Positions 1 to 12,236 of a stretch of DNA of 37,840 nucleotides are shown one piece after another (the first letter of the stretch is position 1; every line of letters starts with the position of its first letter). Under the pieces are notes generated by a model. The model saw only the letters and a list, made by a program, of their open reading frames with translations, was not told the DNA's origin and did no database searches. The DNA comes from Marinobacter sp. (GTDB lineage Bacteria; Pseudomonadota; Gammaproteobacteria; Pseudomonadales; Oleiphilaceae). The translations under genes were made by a program, and so were the position numbers. Where the stretch lies: the NCBI RefSeq assembly GCF_014859525.1, contig NZ_JACUUB010000021.1:1-37840 (forward strand), read 5' to 3'.

Positions 1-1168
<1,168 letters not shown>

Positions 1169-1210
1169 AATACATCCCTGCCAGTTGCCGGCTCAGCAAC
1201 ACTCACCGTG

Positions 1211-2299
1211 TTATTGGGTAAACCCCTGCAAGGTGTCCTTGAGATGCCGCTCTGACACATCGGCCGTCACGAAGGCATCACCCAGCGCGCGCATCAAAAC
1301 CAGTCTTAGTTTGCCGTCGACATTTTTCTTGTCCACGGCCATCAGAGACATAAAATCTTCCACCGTCATGCCCTCCGGCGCTTGTTCCGGCAGGTTGCCC
1401 CGACGAATCAACGCAACAGTCCTTTCATGATCTGCCCGGCTAATCCACCCTTCCCTCAAGGAAAGATCGGATGCCATCAGCATACCCGTACCGACTGCCT
1501 CTCCATGCAGCCAGTTGCCATAACCGGCGAAGGTTTCAATGGCGTGACCAAAGGTATGGCCAAGATTGAGGATCGCCCGCAAACCACCTTCGCGTTCATC
1601 AGCCGCGACCACCTCAGCTTTACACAAACAGGAACGATAGATTGCTTCGCCCAGGGCCTCGGGCTCTGTACGGATTAAGGCATCGATATTTGCCTCAAGC
1701 CAGGTCAGGAAGGACTCGTCACGAATCAGTCCATATTTGATGACTTCTGCCAGCCCGGCCGAGACTTCACGCGGAGGCAAGGTAGACAGCGAGTCGGTGT
1801 CAATCAATACGATGTTTGGCTGATGAAAAGCACCCACCATATTCTTACCCAGCGGGTGATTGATCCCAGTCTTGCCGCCAACGGACGAATCAACCTGAGA
1901 CAACAAGGTGGTCGGGATCTGAATAAACGGCACGCCACGCTGATAACTGGCCGCAGCAAATCCGGCCATATCGCCAACCACACCACCGCCGAGCGCAACT
2001 AACGTGGTCTTGCGGGAGTGTCGCTGCTCCAGCAGTCCGTCAAAAATGAGGTTCAGGGTTTGCCAGTCTTTGTATTGTTCCCCATCCGGCAAAGTGACCA
2101 CGTCTACTTTTTTGCCGGGAAAGCACGCGATGGCTTTCTCAAGGTACAGCGGACCAACGGTATCATTGGTGACGACCATCACCTGGCTGCCAGCAACCCA
2201 GGGTGTCAAATCATAGGAACCGAGCAGCCCCTGACCAATGACGATGGGATAGCTCCGCTCACCTAATTCAACCTTAAGCTCTTTGAGGACCTTGTTCAT
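1211..2299 (-). CDS. aroB: 3-dehydroquinate synthase AroB
   Basis: AroB converts DAHP to 3-dehydroquinate, the second step of the shikimate pathway, in the cytoplasm with NAD and a divalent metal. The 362-residue protein has the usual family length. The NAD-binding glycine motif GGGVVGD is at 104-110 and DSSVGGKTG at 137-145. The metal ligands known from the E. coli enzyme correspond to Glu185, His248 and His265. The start overlaps the end of aroK by 26 bp, so the two genes are very likely translationally coupled. The damX-like gene follows after 42 bp, giving the classical aroK-aroB-damX order. No anomaly was seen. Confidence 0.97.
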   Translation of the reverse strand: MNKVLKELKVELGERSYPIVIGQGLLGSYDLTPWVAGSQVMVVTNDTVGPLYLEKAIACFPGKKVDVVTLPDGEQYKDWQTLNLIFDGLLEQRHSRKTTLVALGGGVVGDMAGFAAASYQRGVPFIQIPTTLLSQVDSSVGGKTGINHPLGKNMVGAFHQPNIVLIDTDSLSTLPPREVSAGLAEVIKYGLIRDESFLTWLEANIDALIRTEPEALGEAIYRSCLCKAEVVAADEREGGLRAILNLGHTFGHAIETFAGYGNWLHGEAVGTGMLMASDLSLREGWISRADHERTVALIRRGNLPEQAPEGMTVEDFMSLMAVDKKNVDGKLRLVLMRALGDAFVTADVSERHLKDTLQGFTQ

Positions 2300-2858
2300 G
2301 CTGACGACCTTCTTTCCGTCTTTGCCGTTTATGTCTTGGGGTTTTTGGATTGATTCGATTGACCAGCTGACGAACCACCAACCTGGGGCTCTTGCGATCG
2401 GTAAACATCACAATATCGGCCAACTTGGTATACAAAGGATCGCGAACGGCAAACAGCGCTCGTAACACGCCCTCCGGGTCTTCATTCTGCAGCAATGGGC
2501 GATTTCGGTCTTTACGGGTGCGCTCTACCTGTTGTTCGATTGAGGTTTTGAGATACACCACAACCGCACCTTTTTTAAGCAGCAGATGGTTTTCTGGCCG
2601 CACAACGGCCCCGCCCCCGGTCGCCAGCACTGTTCCCGTTGCTCCCGACAGCTCATCCAGCATTGCAGTCTCTCTTTGCCGGAATCCACTTTCTCCTTCA
2701 ACATCAAAAATCCACGGAATATTCGCCCCACAGCGCTCTTCAATGATCCTGTCAGAGTCCACAAAGCGATAGCCGAGCTCTTTAGCAAGCATACGACCAA
2801 TCGTGCTTTTCCCAGCCCCCATGGGGCCGACCAGGACAACGCGTTCGGGCAAAGACAT
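2274..2858 (-). CDS. aroK: Shikimate kinase AroK
   Basis: AroK phosphorylates shikimate to shikimate-3-phosphate with ATP. The P-loop GPMGAGKS is at residues 11-18, near the N-terminus as in the family. The shikimate-binding Asp-Ser-Asp (VDSDRIIE) follows, and a Gly-rich ATGGGAVV segment lies at about 79-86. The lid region contains the expected RNRPLL. At 194 residues it is slightly longer than E. coli AroK, because a basic, low-complexity tail (about 173-194) is encoded by the overlap with aroB. It is the first gene of an aroK-aroB-damX unit and is separated from pilQ by an intrinsic terminator, so it probably has its own promoter. Confidence 0.96.
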   Translation of the reverse strand: MSLPERVVLVGPMGAGKSTIGRMLAKELGYRFVDSDRIIEERCGANIPWIFDVEGESGFRQRETAMLDELSGATGTVLATGGGAVVRPENHLLLKKGAVVVYLKTSIEQQVERTRKDRNRPLLQNEDPEGVLRALFAVRDPLYTKLADIVMFTDRKSPRLVVRQLVNRINPKTPRHKRQRRKEGRQHEQGPQRA

Positions 2859-2888
2859 AATTTCCGCTCAACAGGGTTCAGGCGGGTG

Positions 2889-2917
2889 AGAATAGCACAG
2901 GGTAAACCATTCCATAA
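2889..2917 (-). promoter_or_regulatory. Possible sigma-70 promoter of aroK-aroB-damX
   Basis: On the minus strand, TTATGG (2912-2917) is followed after exactly 17 bp by TATTCT (2889-2894), preceded by TG as in an extended -10. It lies 30-60 bp upstream of aroK and downstream of the pilQ terminator. The -35 is poor, so the call rests on spacing, the TG element and position. Confidence 0.35.
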
Positions 2918-2938
2918 GCCGCTGCTGCCGATCCCAAC

Positions 2939-2971
2939 AAAAAAGCCGCCGGTGTTAGCGGCGGCTTTTTT
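2939..2971. terminator. Intrinsic terminator, after pilQ
   Basis: Perfect inverted repeat: six A, GCCGCC, a 9-nt loop, GGCGGC, six T. It lies 14 bp beyond the pilQ stop and is symmetrical, so it would work on either strand. On the minus strand it ends the pilMNOPQ transcript and insulates aroK. Confidence 0.92.
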
Positions 2972-2984
2972 GCAACTCGACCTG

Positions 2985-5099
2985 TTACTGGATCAGGTCA
3001 GTTTTGATGATCTTCGGAGTGATGAAGATCAGTAGCTCGCTGCGCTCGTCAATGTGAACGGTGCGCTTGAACAGACGTCCGAGGTAGGGAATATCACCCA
3101 GGAACGGAGTCTTTGTAGTCTGGGTAGCCACTTCGGACTGGAAGATGCCGCCCAGCACCACGGTTTCGCCGTTGGCAACCAGAACCTGGGTTGTCACGGA
3201 GTTTGTGTTAATAGAAGGAATACCTGCAGTCACCTCACCTCGTGAATCCTGATTAACCACGAGGTCCATGATGACTTTGTCATCAGGGGTAATCTGCGGA
3301 GTCACTTCGAGCGACAACACAGCTTCTTTGAATTCTACGTTAGTTGCGCCGCTGGAGGTCGCCTCCTGGAAGGGAATTTCTTCACCAGACTTGATTGACG
3401 CGCTCTGGCGGTCGGCAGTCACAACACGGGGCTGAGAGACCACCTCAGCACGACCATCGGTCTCCAGGGCAGAAAGCTCAAGGTCGATCAGGAAGTCATC
3501 GCCGCCCCAGCCGATAGCGAACGAAGATGCACCGTCACCAGTAACACCCATATCAACACCCAAAGCACCCGGGAACGAAATGGCACCGCTGCCACCAGCC
3601 GCTGCATCTCTGGCTTCCTGAAGCGTGCCCAGGGAACCACCGATGCTGACAACATTGCTTCCGCTCACATCATACGCGGCACCGCCCCAACGAACACCCA
3701 GACTCTCTGCCACGTTGGTCTGAGCACGAACAATACGGGCTTCGATCGACACCTGACGAACGGGAACGTCCCAGGTACCGACCAGACGACGAATTTCTTC
3801 CAGCTTCTGAGACGTCTCACGAACACTGATGGTGTTGGTGCGCACATCAGAAGAAATAAATCCGCGGGAAGAAATCAGCTCTTCATCAGCCCTGATCAAA
3901 GCCACAATGTCTGATGCTTTGGCGTAGTTCACCTGAACGATATCCAGACGAACCGGAGCCAACTCAGCGATCTGCTTACTGGTTTCCAGCTCCAGTCTTT
4001 CGCGGGCTGCAATCTCTTCAGCCGGAGCGACCAGAAGTACATTACCAATTTGACGCTGATCCAGGCCCTTGGTTTTGAGAATCAGGTCTAGCGCCTGATC
4101 CCAGGGAACGTTCTGCAGGCGCAGGGTAATGCTGCCCCCGACCGTGTCACTGGCGACCAGGTTCAGACCGGTAAAGTCTGCAATCAACTGCAGAACAGAG
4201 CGTACTTCGATGTCCTGGAAGTTCAGGGAAAGCTTTTCACCCGTGTACGGGAAGCGCTCTTCACGACGGGATTCGGCTTCTTCCTCGGTCAGCTTTTCTA
4301 CGCTGACAGTGAATTCCCGACCAGACTGATAGGCTATGTAGTCGTAGTTGCCCTGAGGGCGAATCTCGATAACCGCGTTACCGTCTTCAACAAAGGTATC
4401 CACGCGGGTCACCGGTGTTGCAAAATCCGTAACATCGAGGCGACGACGAAGATCGGCTGGCACCTGCAAACCCGGCATGGTCAGCCGGATACGACCAGCT
4501 TGTTCTGTCAGGTTTACCGCCTGCGTAGCCCGACCGAGATCCACAATCACCCGGCCTTCTCCATCCTGGCTGCGGCGAAAGTCCACGCCAGCCAAAGCGT
4601 TTTGAGCGGCCTGATCTGATGGCGCAGATTGACCCTGTGACGACTGTGCCGCTATCGCTGGCGCACTGCCAGCACCGCCAATTGTCATCACCAGCGAGTT
4701 GTTCTGCCGCACGGTTTCGTGGGGCGCCAACTCAACCAGATTAAAAATCAACCGGGTACGATCTCTGGTTTCCACTACTGTCACGCTCTGCGCATTACCC
4801 GAACCTAGCGGAATACTGCGCTGGTTCAATCCACTGGTGGTGTCTGGCAAATCAACGGCAATCCGGGCGGGGCGCTCGATGGTGTAACCCGTGGGCTCAG
4901 GTGGCGGCCCGTCGAATTTCATGGTGACTTCCAGTCGCTCCCCTGGCAGTGACGAAAACGACACGTCTTCCAGCATGACCGCGCTGGCCAGGCCGCTCCA
5001 TAACCCGATGGCGATAACGCCTACGCAGACATTGAGTTTTTTGAACATCGCTAGCCTCGACCTTGAACCATTTTGTTCGTGCATGTTTTTATCAATCAT
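2985..5099 (-). CDS. pilQ: Type IV pilus secretin PilQ
   Basis: PilQ forms the outer-membrane ring through which the type IV pilus passes. Two AMIN-type domains (roughly 45-140 and 165-275) are expected to bind peptidoglycan. An STN/N0 domain (about 295-350), an N1 domain (about 375-450) and the secretin core (about 520-700) follow. The core contains the typical GDIPYLGRLFK and ends LLIFITPKI. A signal peptide is present with its hydrophobic core at about 24-38 and cleavage near 40. The chosen ATG has a good AGGAG 8 bp upstream, which gives an unusually long polar N-region. A start at Met18 would give a more standard signal peptide but has a weaker site. It is the last gene of pilMNOPQ, 17 bp after pilP. 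Confidence 0.96.
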   Translation of the reverse strand: MIDKNMHEQNGSRSRLAMFKKLNVCVGVIAIGLWSGLASAVMLEDVSFSSLPGERLEVTMKFDGPPPEPTGYTIERPARIAVDLPDTTSGLNQRSIPLGSGNAQSVTVVETRDRTRLIFNLVELAPHETVRQNNSLVMTIGGAGSAPAIAAQSSQGQSAPSDQAAQNALAGVDFRRSQDGEGRVIVDLGRATQAVNLTEQAGRIRLTMPGLQVPADLRRRLDVTDFATPVTRVDTFVEDGNAVIEIRPQGNYDYIAYQSGREFTVSVEKLTEEEAESRREERFPYTGEKLSLNFQDIEVRSVLQLIADFTGLNLVASDTVGGSITLRLQNVPWDQALDLILKTKGLDQRQIGNVLLVAPAEEIAARERLELETSKQIAELAPVRLDIVQVNYAKASDIVALIRADEELISSRGFISSDVRTNTISVRETSQKLEEIRRLVGTWDVPVRQVSIEARIVRAQTNVAESLGVRWGGAAYDVSGSNVVSIGGSLGTLQEARDAAAGGSGAISFPGALGVDMGVTGDGASSFAIGWGGDDFLIDLELSALETDGRAEVVSQPRVVTADRQSASIKSGEEIPFQEATSSGATNVEFKEAVLSLEVTPQITPDDKVIMDLVVNQDSRGEVTAGIPSINTNSVTTQVLVANGETVVLGGIFQSEVATQTTKTPFLGDIPYLGRLFKRTVHIDERSELLIFITPKIIKTDLIQ

Positions 5100-5116
5100 T
5101 TTGATCGCTCCTGGCC

Positions 5117-5665
5117 TTATCCTTCATCCAAAGACAGCGAGCGTGGGCGTTCTACCCATCCACCCCGGCCATTTGGAACGATTTCTATCAATTCAATTCG
5201 GGTTTCACTTACACCGACAATGCGGCCGTAACTCTGCCCCATATAATTGCCTGCTCGTACCCGATGAATACCGCTGTTGCCGTCCCGGATCAGAGCAAAT
5301 AAATTGCCGTCAACACCTTGCAGCGTGCCCACCATGACCAGAGATTTAAGGTCAAAGTTTTCAAGTACTTCTCTTGGCCGGTCGAGATCCGGCTCGACAT
5401 CGCTGACCGGCTGCTCATCCAACATGGTCAGCTGAACATCAATGGGTGCCTCGAACGGTGCTCGACGATCGGCCGTCGAGTAGCTAAACGCTTCATAGGC
5501 CTTGAATTCTGGCAGTGGCTCTACGTGGCCCCGCGGCTTGGCCCGGGTATCCGCCATAAACTTATCCAGATCCGAGAAACCGTTGCCCTGGGAGCAAGCC
5601 GTAAGCAAAGATGCCAGACACACACCCAACCAGGCTTTTCCCGCATGCTTTAATGTCATGCTCAC
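5117..5665 (-). CDS. pilP: Type IV pilus inner-membrane lipoprotein PilP
   Basis: PilP is a lipoprotein linking the PilNO inner-membrane complex to the periplasmic part of the PilQ secretin. The 182-residue product begins with a lipoprotein signal peptide whose lipobox LLTAC places the lipidated Cys at 24. A proline-rich linker follows, then a C-terminal beta-rich HR-type domain from about 100 (LVMVGTLQG, GNLFALI, VRAGNYMGQSYGRI) that is typical of the family. The start overlaps the pilO stop by 4 bp (ATGA), indicating coupled translation. Confidence 0.95.
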   Translation of the reverse strand: MSMTLKHAGKAWLGVCLASLLTACSQGNGFSDLDKFMADTRAKPRGHVEPLPEFKAYEAFSYSTADRRAPFEAPIDVQLTMLDEQPVSDVEPDLDRPREVLENFDLKSLVMVGTLQGVDGNLFALIRDGNSGIHRVRAGNYMGQSYGRIVGVSETRIELIEIVPNGRGGWVERPRSLSLDEG

Positions 5666-6273
5666 TCTCCAGCCCGGTAGCGGTAGGTACGAGCAACAAC
5701 CTGCATATCAAGCTGCTCGCCATCCCCGCTAATTGGTTTAATGGTTAAGTCGTGCAACGTCACGATCCGCGGCAGACTCGCCACACTGCTGACGAACGAG
5801 GCCAGCTCGTGGTAAGCACCTGAAACCCGGATATTGATCGGAAGCTCGGAATAGAAATCACGGCGTTGCTCTGGCTGCAGTGCAACCTGCTGAAGGGCCA
5901 GACCATTACCCAAAGCCGTATTGGTGATGTCTTCCAACAGCCCCGGAACTTCCGTCTCGCTGGGCAACTGCCGAACCAGAGCACCGAAAGTCTCTTCCAT
6001 CTCCGCCATCTGCGCCTTGAATACGTCCAGATTCGCTACCTGATAGGCCTTTTGCTCATAGCGCTGTTTTAGGTCCTGCTCTGTGCGTTCAACCCGCTCC
6101 AACTGGCCGTACTGATCTTTGATGAAGAACCAGTAACCGCCACCCAGAATCAGACCAAAAACAATCAGGGCCACAATGGCTTTGATCGGAGCAGGCCAAA
6201 TACCGGCATTGTTGATGTCAAGATCATTGATATCAAATTCATTCAAGCTTTTAAGTGAGTCCGCGAGGCTCAT
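5662..6273 (-). CDS. pilO: Type IV pilus alignment protein PilO
   Basis: PilO is a bitopic inner-membrane protein that pairs with PilN and binds PilP in the alignment subcomplex. It has 203 residues: a short cytoplasmic N-terminus, a membrane helix at about 30-49 (IKAIVALIVFGLILGGGYWF), a coiled-coil region at about 55-100 and a periplasmic ferredoxin-like domain. The length and layout match the family. It overlaps pilN by one base and pilP by four, inside the pilMNOPQ operon. Confidence 0.95.
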   Translation of the reverse strand: MSLADSLKSLNEFDINDLDINNAGIWPAPIKAIVALIVFGLILGGGYWFFIKDQYGQLERVERTEQDLKQRYEQKAYQVANLDVFKAQMAEMEETFGALVRQLPSETEVPGLLEDITNTALGNGLALQQVALQPEQRRDFYSELPINIRVSGAYHELASFVSSVASLPRIVTLHDLTIKPISGDGEQLDMQVVARTYRYRAGE

Positions 6274-6835
6274 TAATTACCCTCCCCTTCGGGCTCTGGC
6301 GTCCGTTGCTGGACCGCAAGGTTGAACTGACTGTAGCCGGCCCGTCGGGCATCGGCAGCAGCCACGTTTGAGAGATTGGGATTGGTAAACCAGTCAGATT
6401 CTTCAAAACGGCGCATCAAATTGGAAATTCGGCTGTTGGACTCCGCCATGCCGATGATCTCGATCCGCTCACCGGTGCGCTTGAGGTCGGTGTAGTAGAG
6501 ACCGTCTGGCAAGGTTCTTACCAGTTCGTCAAACACACGAACAATAACCGGACGCGTACCCTGAAGATCCTGAATTACCTGCATCCGTGCCAGCAGTTCA
6601 TCGCGCTGCCGTTTCAGGTTCTCAATTTCAGTGATCTGTTGATCCAGCTGTTTGGTTGCCGTCTCAATGTAGGCATTGCGCGATTGCTGGTAAGCAACCC
6701 GACTGTCCATATCGGATTTCCAAAGAAAGGTCAGGCCGCCGGCAATGATTACAGCACCAAGAATCATGACAATGAACTGCTTTTGCTTCTCAGCTCGCAG
6801 TTCCTCTCGCCATGGTCTGAGGTTAATTTTAGCCA

Positions 6836-6836
<1 letters not shown>
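6273..6836 (-). CDS. pilN: Type IV pilus assembly protein PilN
   Basis: PilN is the inner-membrane partner of PilO and links it to cytoplasmic PilM. The extreme N-terminus carries the conserved INLRPWRE peptide, a variant of the INLLPWR motif that docks into PilM. A membrane helix lies at about 21-39, then a coiled coil (about 55-90) and a periplasmic domain. The 187-residue length is normal. It overlaps pilM by one base (TAATG) and pilO by one base, so translation of the operon is tightly coupled. Confidence 0.95.
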
Positions 6837-8138
<1,302 letters not shown>

Positions 8139-10670
8139 ATGTCTCATTTGCTGCGTACATCTCGTGTTTTTGCCTGGTTCCTGCTCACCGGCCTGAGCGT
8201 CACTATTCTTATCGCCTCAGCCTTTTACCTCTATCTTCGGCCATCCCTGCCGCCTGTCCAACAACTGCTCGACGTAAAACTTCAGACGCCGCTTCGGGTA
8301 TATAGCCAAGACAACAGATTAATAGCAGAATTCGGCGAAAAGAGAAGGGCACCGATCACAATCGAACAGATCCCTACAATTCAGTTACAAGCGTTCATGG
8401 CAGCGGAAGACTCGCGATTCTATGATCACTTTGGTGTCGACTTCAGAGGCCTGACGCGGGCTGCCGTCGAGCTGGTGTCGACCGGAAGCATTCAGTCCGG
8501 GGGCAGCACCATCACCATGCAGGTTGCAAAAAATTACTTTTTGTCACGCGACAGGACCTTTATCCGAAAGTTCAATGAGATACTTCTGGCTCTTCAGATA
8601 GAGCGTGAACTTGATAAAGACAAGATCCTGGAGCTGTACCTGAACAAAATCTACCTCGGCAACCGAGCCTATGGTATTGCGGCCGCCGCCCAGGTTTATT
8701 ACGACAAACCCGTTGATGAACTGACGCTTGCCCAGATGGCGATGCTGGCCGGCCTGCCCAAGGCACCCTCCGCCTTCAATCCGCTGGCAAACCCTGAACG
8801 GGCCATGATCCGTCGCAATTGGATTCTTGGCCGCATGCGGGACCTTGGCTACATCACCGAAGACGCATGGCAACTGGCTGTCGAGGCACCCTTGACCGCC
8901 ACCTACAACACCCGCGAAGCCGAAGTTGATGCGGATTACGTTGCCGAAATGGCACGAGCAGAAATGGTGCGCCGATTTGGCGAGGCCGCCTACACTGACG
9001 GCTACAGCGTCATCCTGACAGTCGACAGTGAAAAACAGAAAGCCGCCACCGAATCTCTTCGCACCGGACTCGAAAACTACGATCGGCGTCATGGTTTTCG
9101 GGGAGCGGTTGGTCAGTTTGATGTGAGCGGCATGTCGGCCATCGCGCTCTCCGATCAAATGCGCAACTACCCGCGCATTGAGAGCCTGGTGCCCGCTGTT
9201 GTTACCGCTGTCGATGACGACGGTGCCTTGGCCCGCGTGCATACCCGGCACTTCGGGGCCGGAAAAATGAACTTTGACACCATGACCTGGGCACGGCGCT
9301 ATCGCACTGAAAGCCTGACCGGCCCAGCCCCGAGCAAGGTGTCTGACGTGGTATCGGTAGGCGATGTCGTTTACGTCAAAGTACTGCAACTGCCCCAGGT
9401 TCAGGATCAAAGTGAGACCCCTGACAACGGTGAAGACTTCCTGAAGCAAGAACTGCAGGTCTCCCTGGCCCAGGCCCCCAGAGTTGAGGGCGCCGTCATT
9501 TCAATTAATGCGCAAAACGGCGCAATCGAATCCCTCGCGGGCGGCTACAGCTTCAGCCAGAGCAAATACAACAGAGCCACGCAAGCTGACCGCCAGCCCG
9601 GCTCGACCTTTAAACCTTTCCTTTACCTGGCAGCTCTGGAGAGTGGACGAACGCCTGCGACGATTTATAACGACGCCCCGATTGTGTTCGAAGATTCAGA
9701 ACTGGAAGGCTCATGGCGGCCACAGAACTCATCCGGACAGTTTTATGGCCCAACCACTCTGCGAGAGGGTCTCTATCGGTCTCGCAACCTGGTTTCTATC
9801 CGATTGCTCAGAGACCTCGGCATTCGCCACACTCTGAACTACCTGGACCAATTGAAGATACCGACAGCCAGAATGCCCGCAAACCTCTCGCTGTCGCTCG
9901 GCTCTGGCCAGCTAACACCAATGGACTTGGCCCGGGGTTTCGCGGTCATCGCCAATGGCGGCTACGATGTCGAGCCCTACCTGATCCTGCGTATCCAGGA
10001 GCCGGATGGCACCGTCGTGTATGAGGCTCCGGAAACCGTTCTGTGCGATACCAACTGTCAGGAAGAACTTGATAAAGCAGACTCGGAGGGTGCTGTAATG
10101 GCTAGCCAGCCAGACACACCCGAGACCGAGGGAATGAAGCTGCTGGCCTCTGCCGAAACCCACCCTGAGCGCCGAGTCATGCAACGACTCGCCGATGAGC
10201 GATCCGTCTTTATACTGCACTCGATCATGCAGGACGTGGTGCGCCGGGGTACTGGGCGCCGGGCGCTGGCCCTTAATCGGAACGACCTTGCGGGCAAAAC
10301 CGGCACAACCAACGACCAAATAGACACCTGGTTTGCCGGCTTCAATCACAACATTGCCACCACCGTATGGGTAGGCTTCGACCAACCCGCTCCGCTGGGC
10401 CGCGGAGAGTTCGGCGCAAGCACCGCCCTGCCGATCTGGGTTGACTATATGAAAACCGCAATGAAGGGCGCACCTTCCGCCACCATGCCTCGCCCCAACG
10501 GCATCGCCAACATTCGCATCAACCCGAGAACCGGGGAGCGGGCACGACCCGGTGAAGACGGCACCTTTGAGCTGTTCAAAGAAGAGAACGCGCCGGCGCC
10601 ACTGCCACAGGACGCCAACGAGAACGGCGGAAACGGCGGTGACAGCCAGCTACCTGGCAATATTTTCTGA
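8139..10670 (+). CDS. mrcA: Penicillin-binding protein 1A (bifunctional transglycosylase/transpeptidase)
   Basis: This class A PBP polymerises glycan strands and cross-links peptides in the periplasm. The 843-residue product has an N-terminal membrane anchor (about 10-32). Its GT51 transglycosylase domain (about 50-235) contains the catalytic Glu90 in EDSRFYDHFGVD, plus GGSTITMQ and an ELYLNKIYLG segment. A PBP1A-type OB-like insertion lies at about 320-430. The transpeptidase domain has Ser489-x-x-Lys492 in PGSTFKP, Ser548-Arg-Asn and Lys720-Thr-Gly. The C-terminus is low-complexity, rich in Pro, Glu and Asn. All catalytic motifs are intact. It is divergent from pilM, as in Pseudomonas, and followed by a bidirectional terminator. 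Confidence 0.97.
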   Translation: MSHLLRTSRVFAWFLLTGLSVTILIASAFYLYLRPSLPPVQQLLDVKLQTPLRVYSQDNRLIAEFGEKRRAPITIEQIPTIQLQAFMAAEDSRFYDHFGVDFRGLTRAAVELVSTGSIQSGGSTITMQVAKNYFLSRDRTFIRKFNEILLALQIERELDKDKILELYLNKIYLGNRAYGIAAAAQVYYDKPVDELTLAQMAMLAGLPKAPSAFNPLANPERAMIRRNWILGRMRDLGYITEDAWQLAVEAPLTATYNTREAEVDADYVAEMARAEMVRRFGEAAYTDGYSVILTVDSEKQKAATESLRTGLENYDRRHGFRGAVGQFDVSGMSAIALSDQMRNYPRIESLVPAVVTAVDDDGALARVHTRHFGAGKMNFDTMTWARRYRTESLTGPAPSKVSDVVSVGDVVYVKVLQLPQVQDQSETPDNGEDFLKQELQVSLAQAPRVEGAVISINAQNGAIESLAGGYSFSQSKYNRATQADRQPGSTFKPFLYLAALESGRTPATIYNDAPIVFEDSELEGSWRPQNSSGQFYGPTTLREGLYRSRNLVSIRLLRDLGIRHTLNYLDQLKIPTARMPANLSLSLGSGQLTPMDLARGFAVIANGGYDVEPYLILRIQEPDGTVVYEAPETVLCDTNCQEELDKADSEGAVMASQPDTPETEGMKLLASAETHPERRVMQRLADERSVFILHSIMQDVVRRGTGRRALALNRNDLAGKTGTTNDQIDTWFAGFNHNIATTVWVGFDQPAPLGRGEFGASTALPIWVDYMKTAMKGAPSATMPRPNGIANIRINPRTGERARPGEDGTFELFKEENAPAPLPQDANENGGNGGDSQLPGNIF

Positions 10671-10700
10671 CCGGGCCAAACCTGAGCCAATAACCGACAC

Positions 10701-10735
10701 AAAAAAACCGGCGGGATCTCCGCCGGTTTTTTTTT
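10701..10735. terminator. Bidirectional terminator between mrcA and maeB
   Basis: Seven A, CCGGCGG, 5-nt loop GATCT, CCGCCGG, nine T. The stem is perfect and both sides end in a T-run in their own orientation. It sits 30 bp after mrcA and 22 bp after the convergent malic enzyme gene, so it can serve both. Confidence 0.95.
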
Positions 10736-10757
10736 GTAAAGCCGAACTACATCAAGA

Positions 10758-12023
10758 TTAGATGATGTCGTCCATAGACTTCAGCGGGTAGTGCGCAGGG
10801 TACGGGTTGCGCGCCACACCAGAGTCCACTGCAGCGCGAGCGACCGCGGCAGGAACCACTTCCAGCAGACGGACGTCCATCGGCTTCGGAATGATGTATT
10901 GCTTGCCGAACTCCAGGCTATCGATGCTGTAAGCAGCACAGATTTCCTGAGGCACAGGCTCCTTCGCCAGCTCACGAATCGCGTTAACCGCAGCCACCTT
11001 CATTTCCTCATTGATGGTGGTTGCACGAACGTCCAACGCACCACGGAAAATAAACGGAAAGCCCAACACGTTGTTGACCTGGTTCGGATAATCAGAACGA
11101 CCTGTCGCCATGATCAGATCATCACGAGCCGCCAGAGCGATTTCCGGGCTGATTTCCGGGTCAGGGTTTGAGCAGGCGAACACGACCGGGTTCGGAGCCA
11201 TCTTCTTCAGCTGCTCAGCAGTCAGCAGGTCCGGGCCGGACAGGCCAAGGAATACGTCTGCGCCATCGATGGCGTCATCCAGCGTGCGCTTGTCCGTCTG
11301 GTTCGCGAACATAGCCTTGTACTGGTTCAGATCGTCACGACCAGAGTGGATCACACCCTTACGGTCGAGCATCAAGATGTTTTCAGAGCGCATACCGCAG
11401 CTGATCAGCAGCTTCATGCAGGCAATCGCGGCCGCACCAGCGCCCAGACAGACCACTTTTGCATCTTCAATTTTCTTACCCTGCAACTCAAGGGCATTGA
11501 TCATGCCGGCTGCAGTAACGATGGCCGTACCATGCTGGTCATCGTGGAAAACCGGCACATTGCACTTTTCAATCAGTGCGCGCTCGATCTCAAAGCACTC
11601 AGGTGCCTTGATGTCTTCCAGGTTGATACCTCCAAAGGTATCCGCAATACGCTCAACCGTTTCAATAAACGCTTGCGGGCTTTCGGAATTGACTTCGATA
11701 TCGAACACGTCGATTCCTGCAAAGCGCTTGAACAGTACGCCTTTACCTTCCATTACCGGCTTGCTCGCCAGCGGACCGAGATTACCCAGGCCCAGGATGG
11801 CAGTACCGTCAGAAATAACGGCTACCAGGTTACCCTTGGCCGTGTACTTGTATGCGTTCTCGGGGTCCTTCGCGATCTCGCGGACCGGCTCGGCAACCCC
11901 GGGGCTGTACGCCAGGGATAGGTCGCGGGAAGTTTGCGTCGGCTTGGTGATTTCAACACTCAGCTTACCCGGCCGCGGTTTGGCGTGATATTCAAGGGCT
12001 GCTTCTTTCAGATCTTGAGACAT
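10758..12023 (-). CDS. maeB: Malic enzyme, short form (oxidative decarboxylation of malate)
   Basis: This enzyme converts malate to pyruvate and CO2, probably with NADP, and so supplies NADPH and pyruvate. The start was set at Met 12023 rather than an in-frame GTG at 12044. The ATG has a GGAA-type site upstream, and the resulting N-terminus (SQDLKEAALEYH) matches the usual family start, giving 421 residues. Visible features include SYSP/AYSPGVAEP, the malate-binding KGNLVAVISDGTAILGLG, the metal site EDIKAPECFEIE with FHDDQHGTA, and a Rossmann GAGAAA. The C-terminal phosphotransacetylase-like domain of the long MaeB (about 760 residues) is absent. That is normal for the Pseudomonas-type enzyme, which also lies between mrcA and rpmE. 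Confidence 0.93.
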   Translation of the reverse strand: MSQDLKEAALEYHAKPRPGKLSVEITKPTQTSRDLSLAYSPGVAEPVREIAKDPENAYKYTAKGNLVAVISDGTAILGLGNLGPLASKPVMEGKGVLFKRFAGIDVFDIEVNSESPQAFIETVERIADTFGGINLEDIKAPECFEIERALIEKCNVPVFHDDQHGTAIVTAAGMINALELQGKKIEDAKVVCLGAGAAAIACMKLLISCGMRSENILMLDRKGVIHSGRDDLNQYKAMFANQTDKRTLDDAIDGADVFLGLSGPDLLTAEQLKKMAPNPVVFACSNPDPEISPEIALAARDDLIMATGRSDYPNQVNNVLGFPFIFRGALDVRATTINEEMKVAAVNAIRELAKEPVPQEICAAYSIDSLEFGKQYIIPKPMDVRLLEVVPAAVARAAVDSGVARNPYPAHYPLKSMDDII

Positions 12024-12083
12024 TGCCACTGTTCCGTTTGTCACGTTTAAAGGTAATAGCCGCCAGGCGCTTGCCCAGCGGAG

Positions 12084-12100
12084 CGCGCCATTATGGCGCG
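12084..12100. promoter_or_regulatory. GC-rich palindrome upstream of maeB
   Basis: CGCGCCAT-T-ATGGCGCG is a perfect palindrome about 60 bp upstream of the maeB start, between that gene and the rpmE terminator. It could be an operator or a leader hairpin. I cannot match it to a known regulator. Confidence 0.35.
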
Positions 12101-12194
12101 ACCGCCCCGAAACGACAAGCCGAAATAGAATATTTAGCGATCAGTCAATAGTGCATTTTGCGTATACACTTGCCAGAGCACGAATTTCAGGCAT

Positions 12195-12220
12195 AAAAAA
12201 ACGCCCTCAGGCGCTTTTTT
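12195..12220 (-). terminator. Intrinsic terminator of rpmE
   Basis: Read on the minus strand: six A, GCGCC, loop TGAG, GGCGT, then T-run. The stem is continuous with one G-U pair. It begins 17 bp beyond the rpmE stop and separates it from maeB. Confidence 0.85.
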
Positions 12221-12236
12221 AACACTCCGGTGCAGA

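Noticed and set aside
8544..9449. 301-codon minus-strand frame inside mrcA
   Set aside because: Mirrors mrcA codons; no start site, motif or context.
11110..11988. 292-codon plus-strand frame inside maeB
   Set aside because: Serine/arginine-rich shadow product, opposite to a complete conserved gene.
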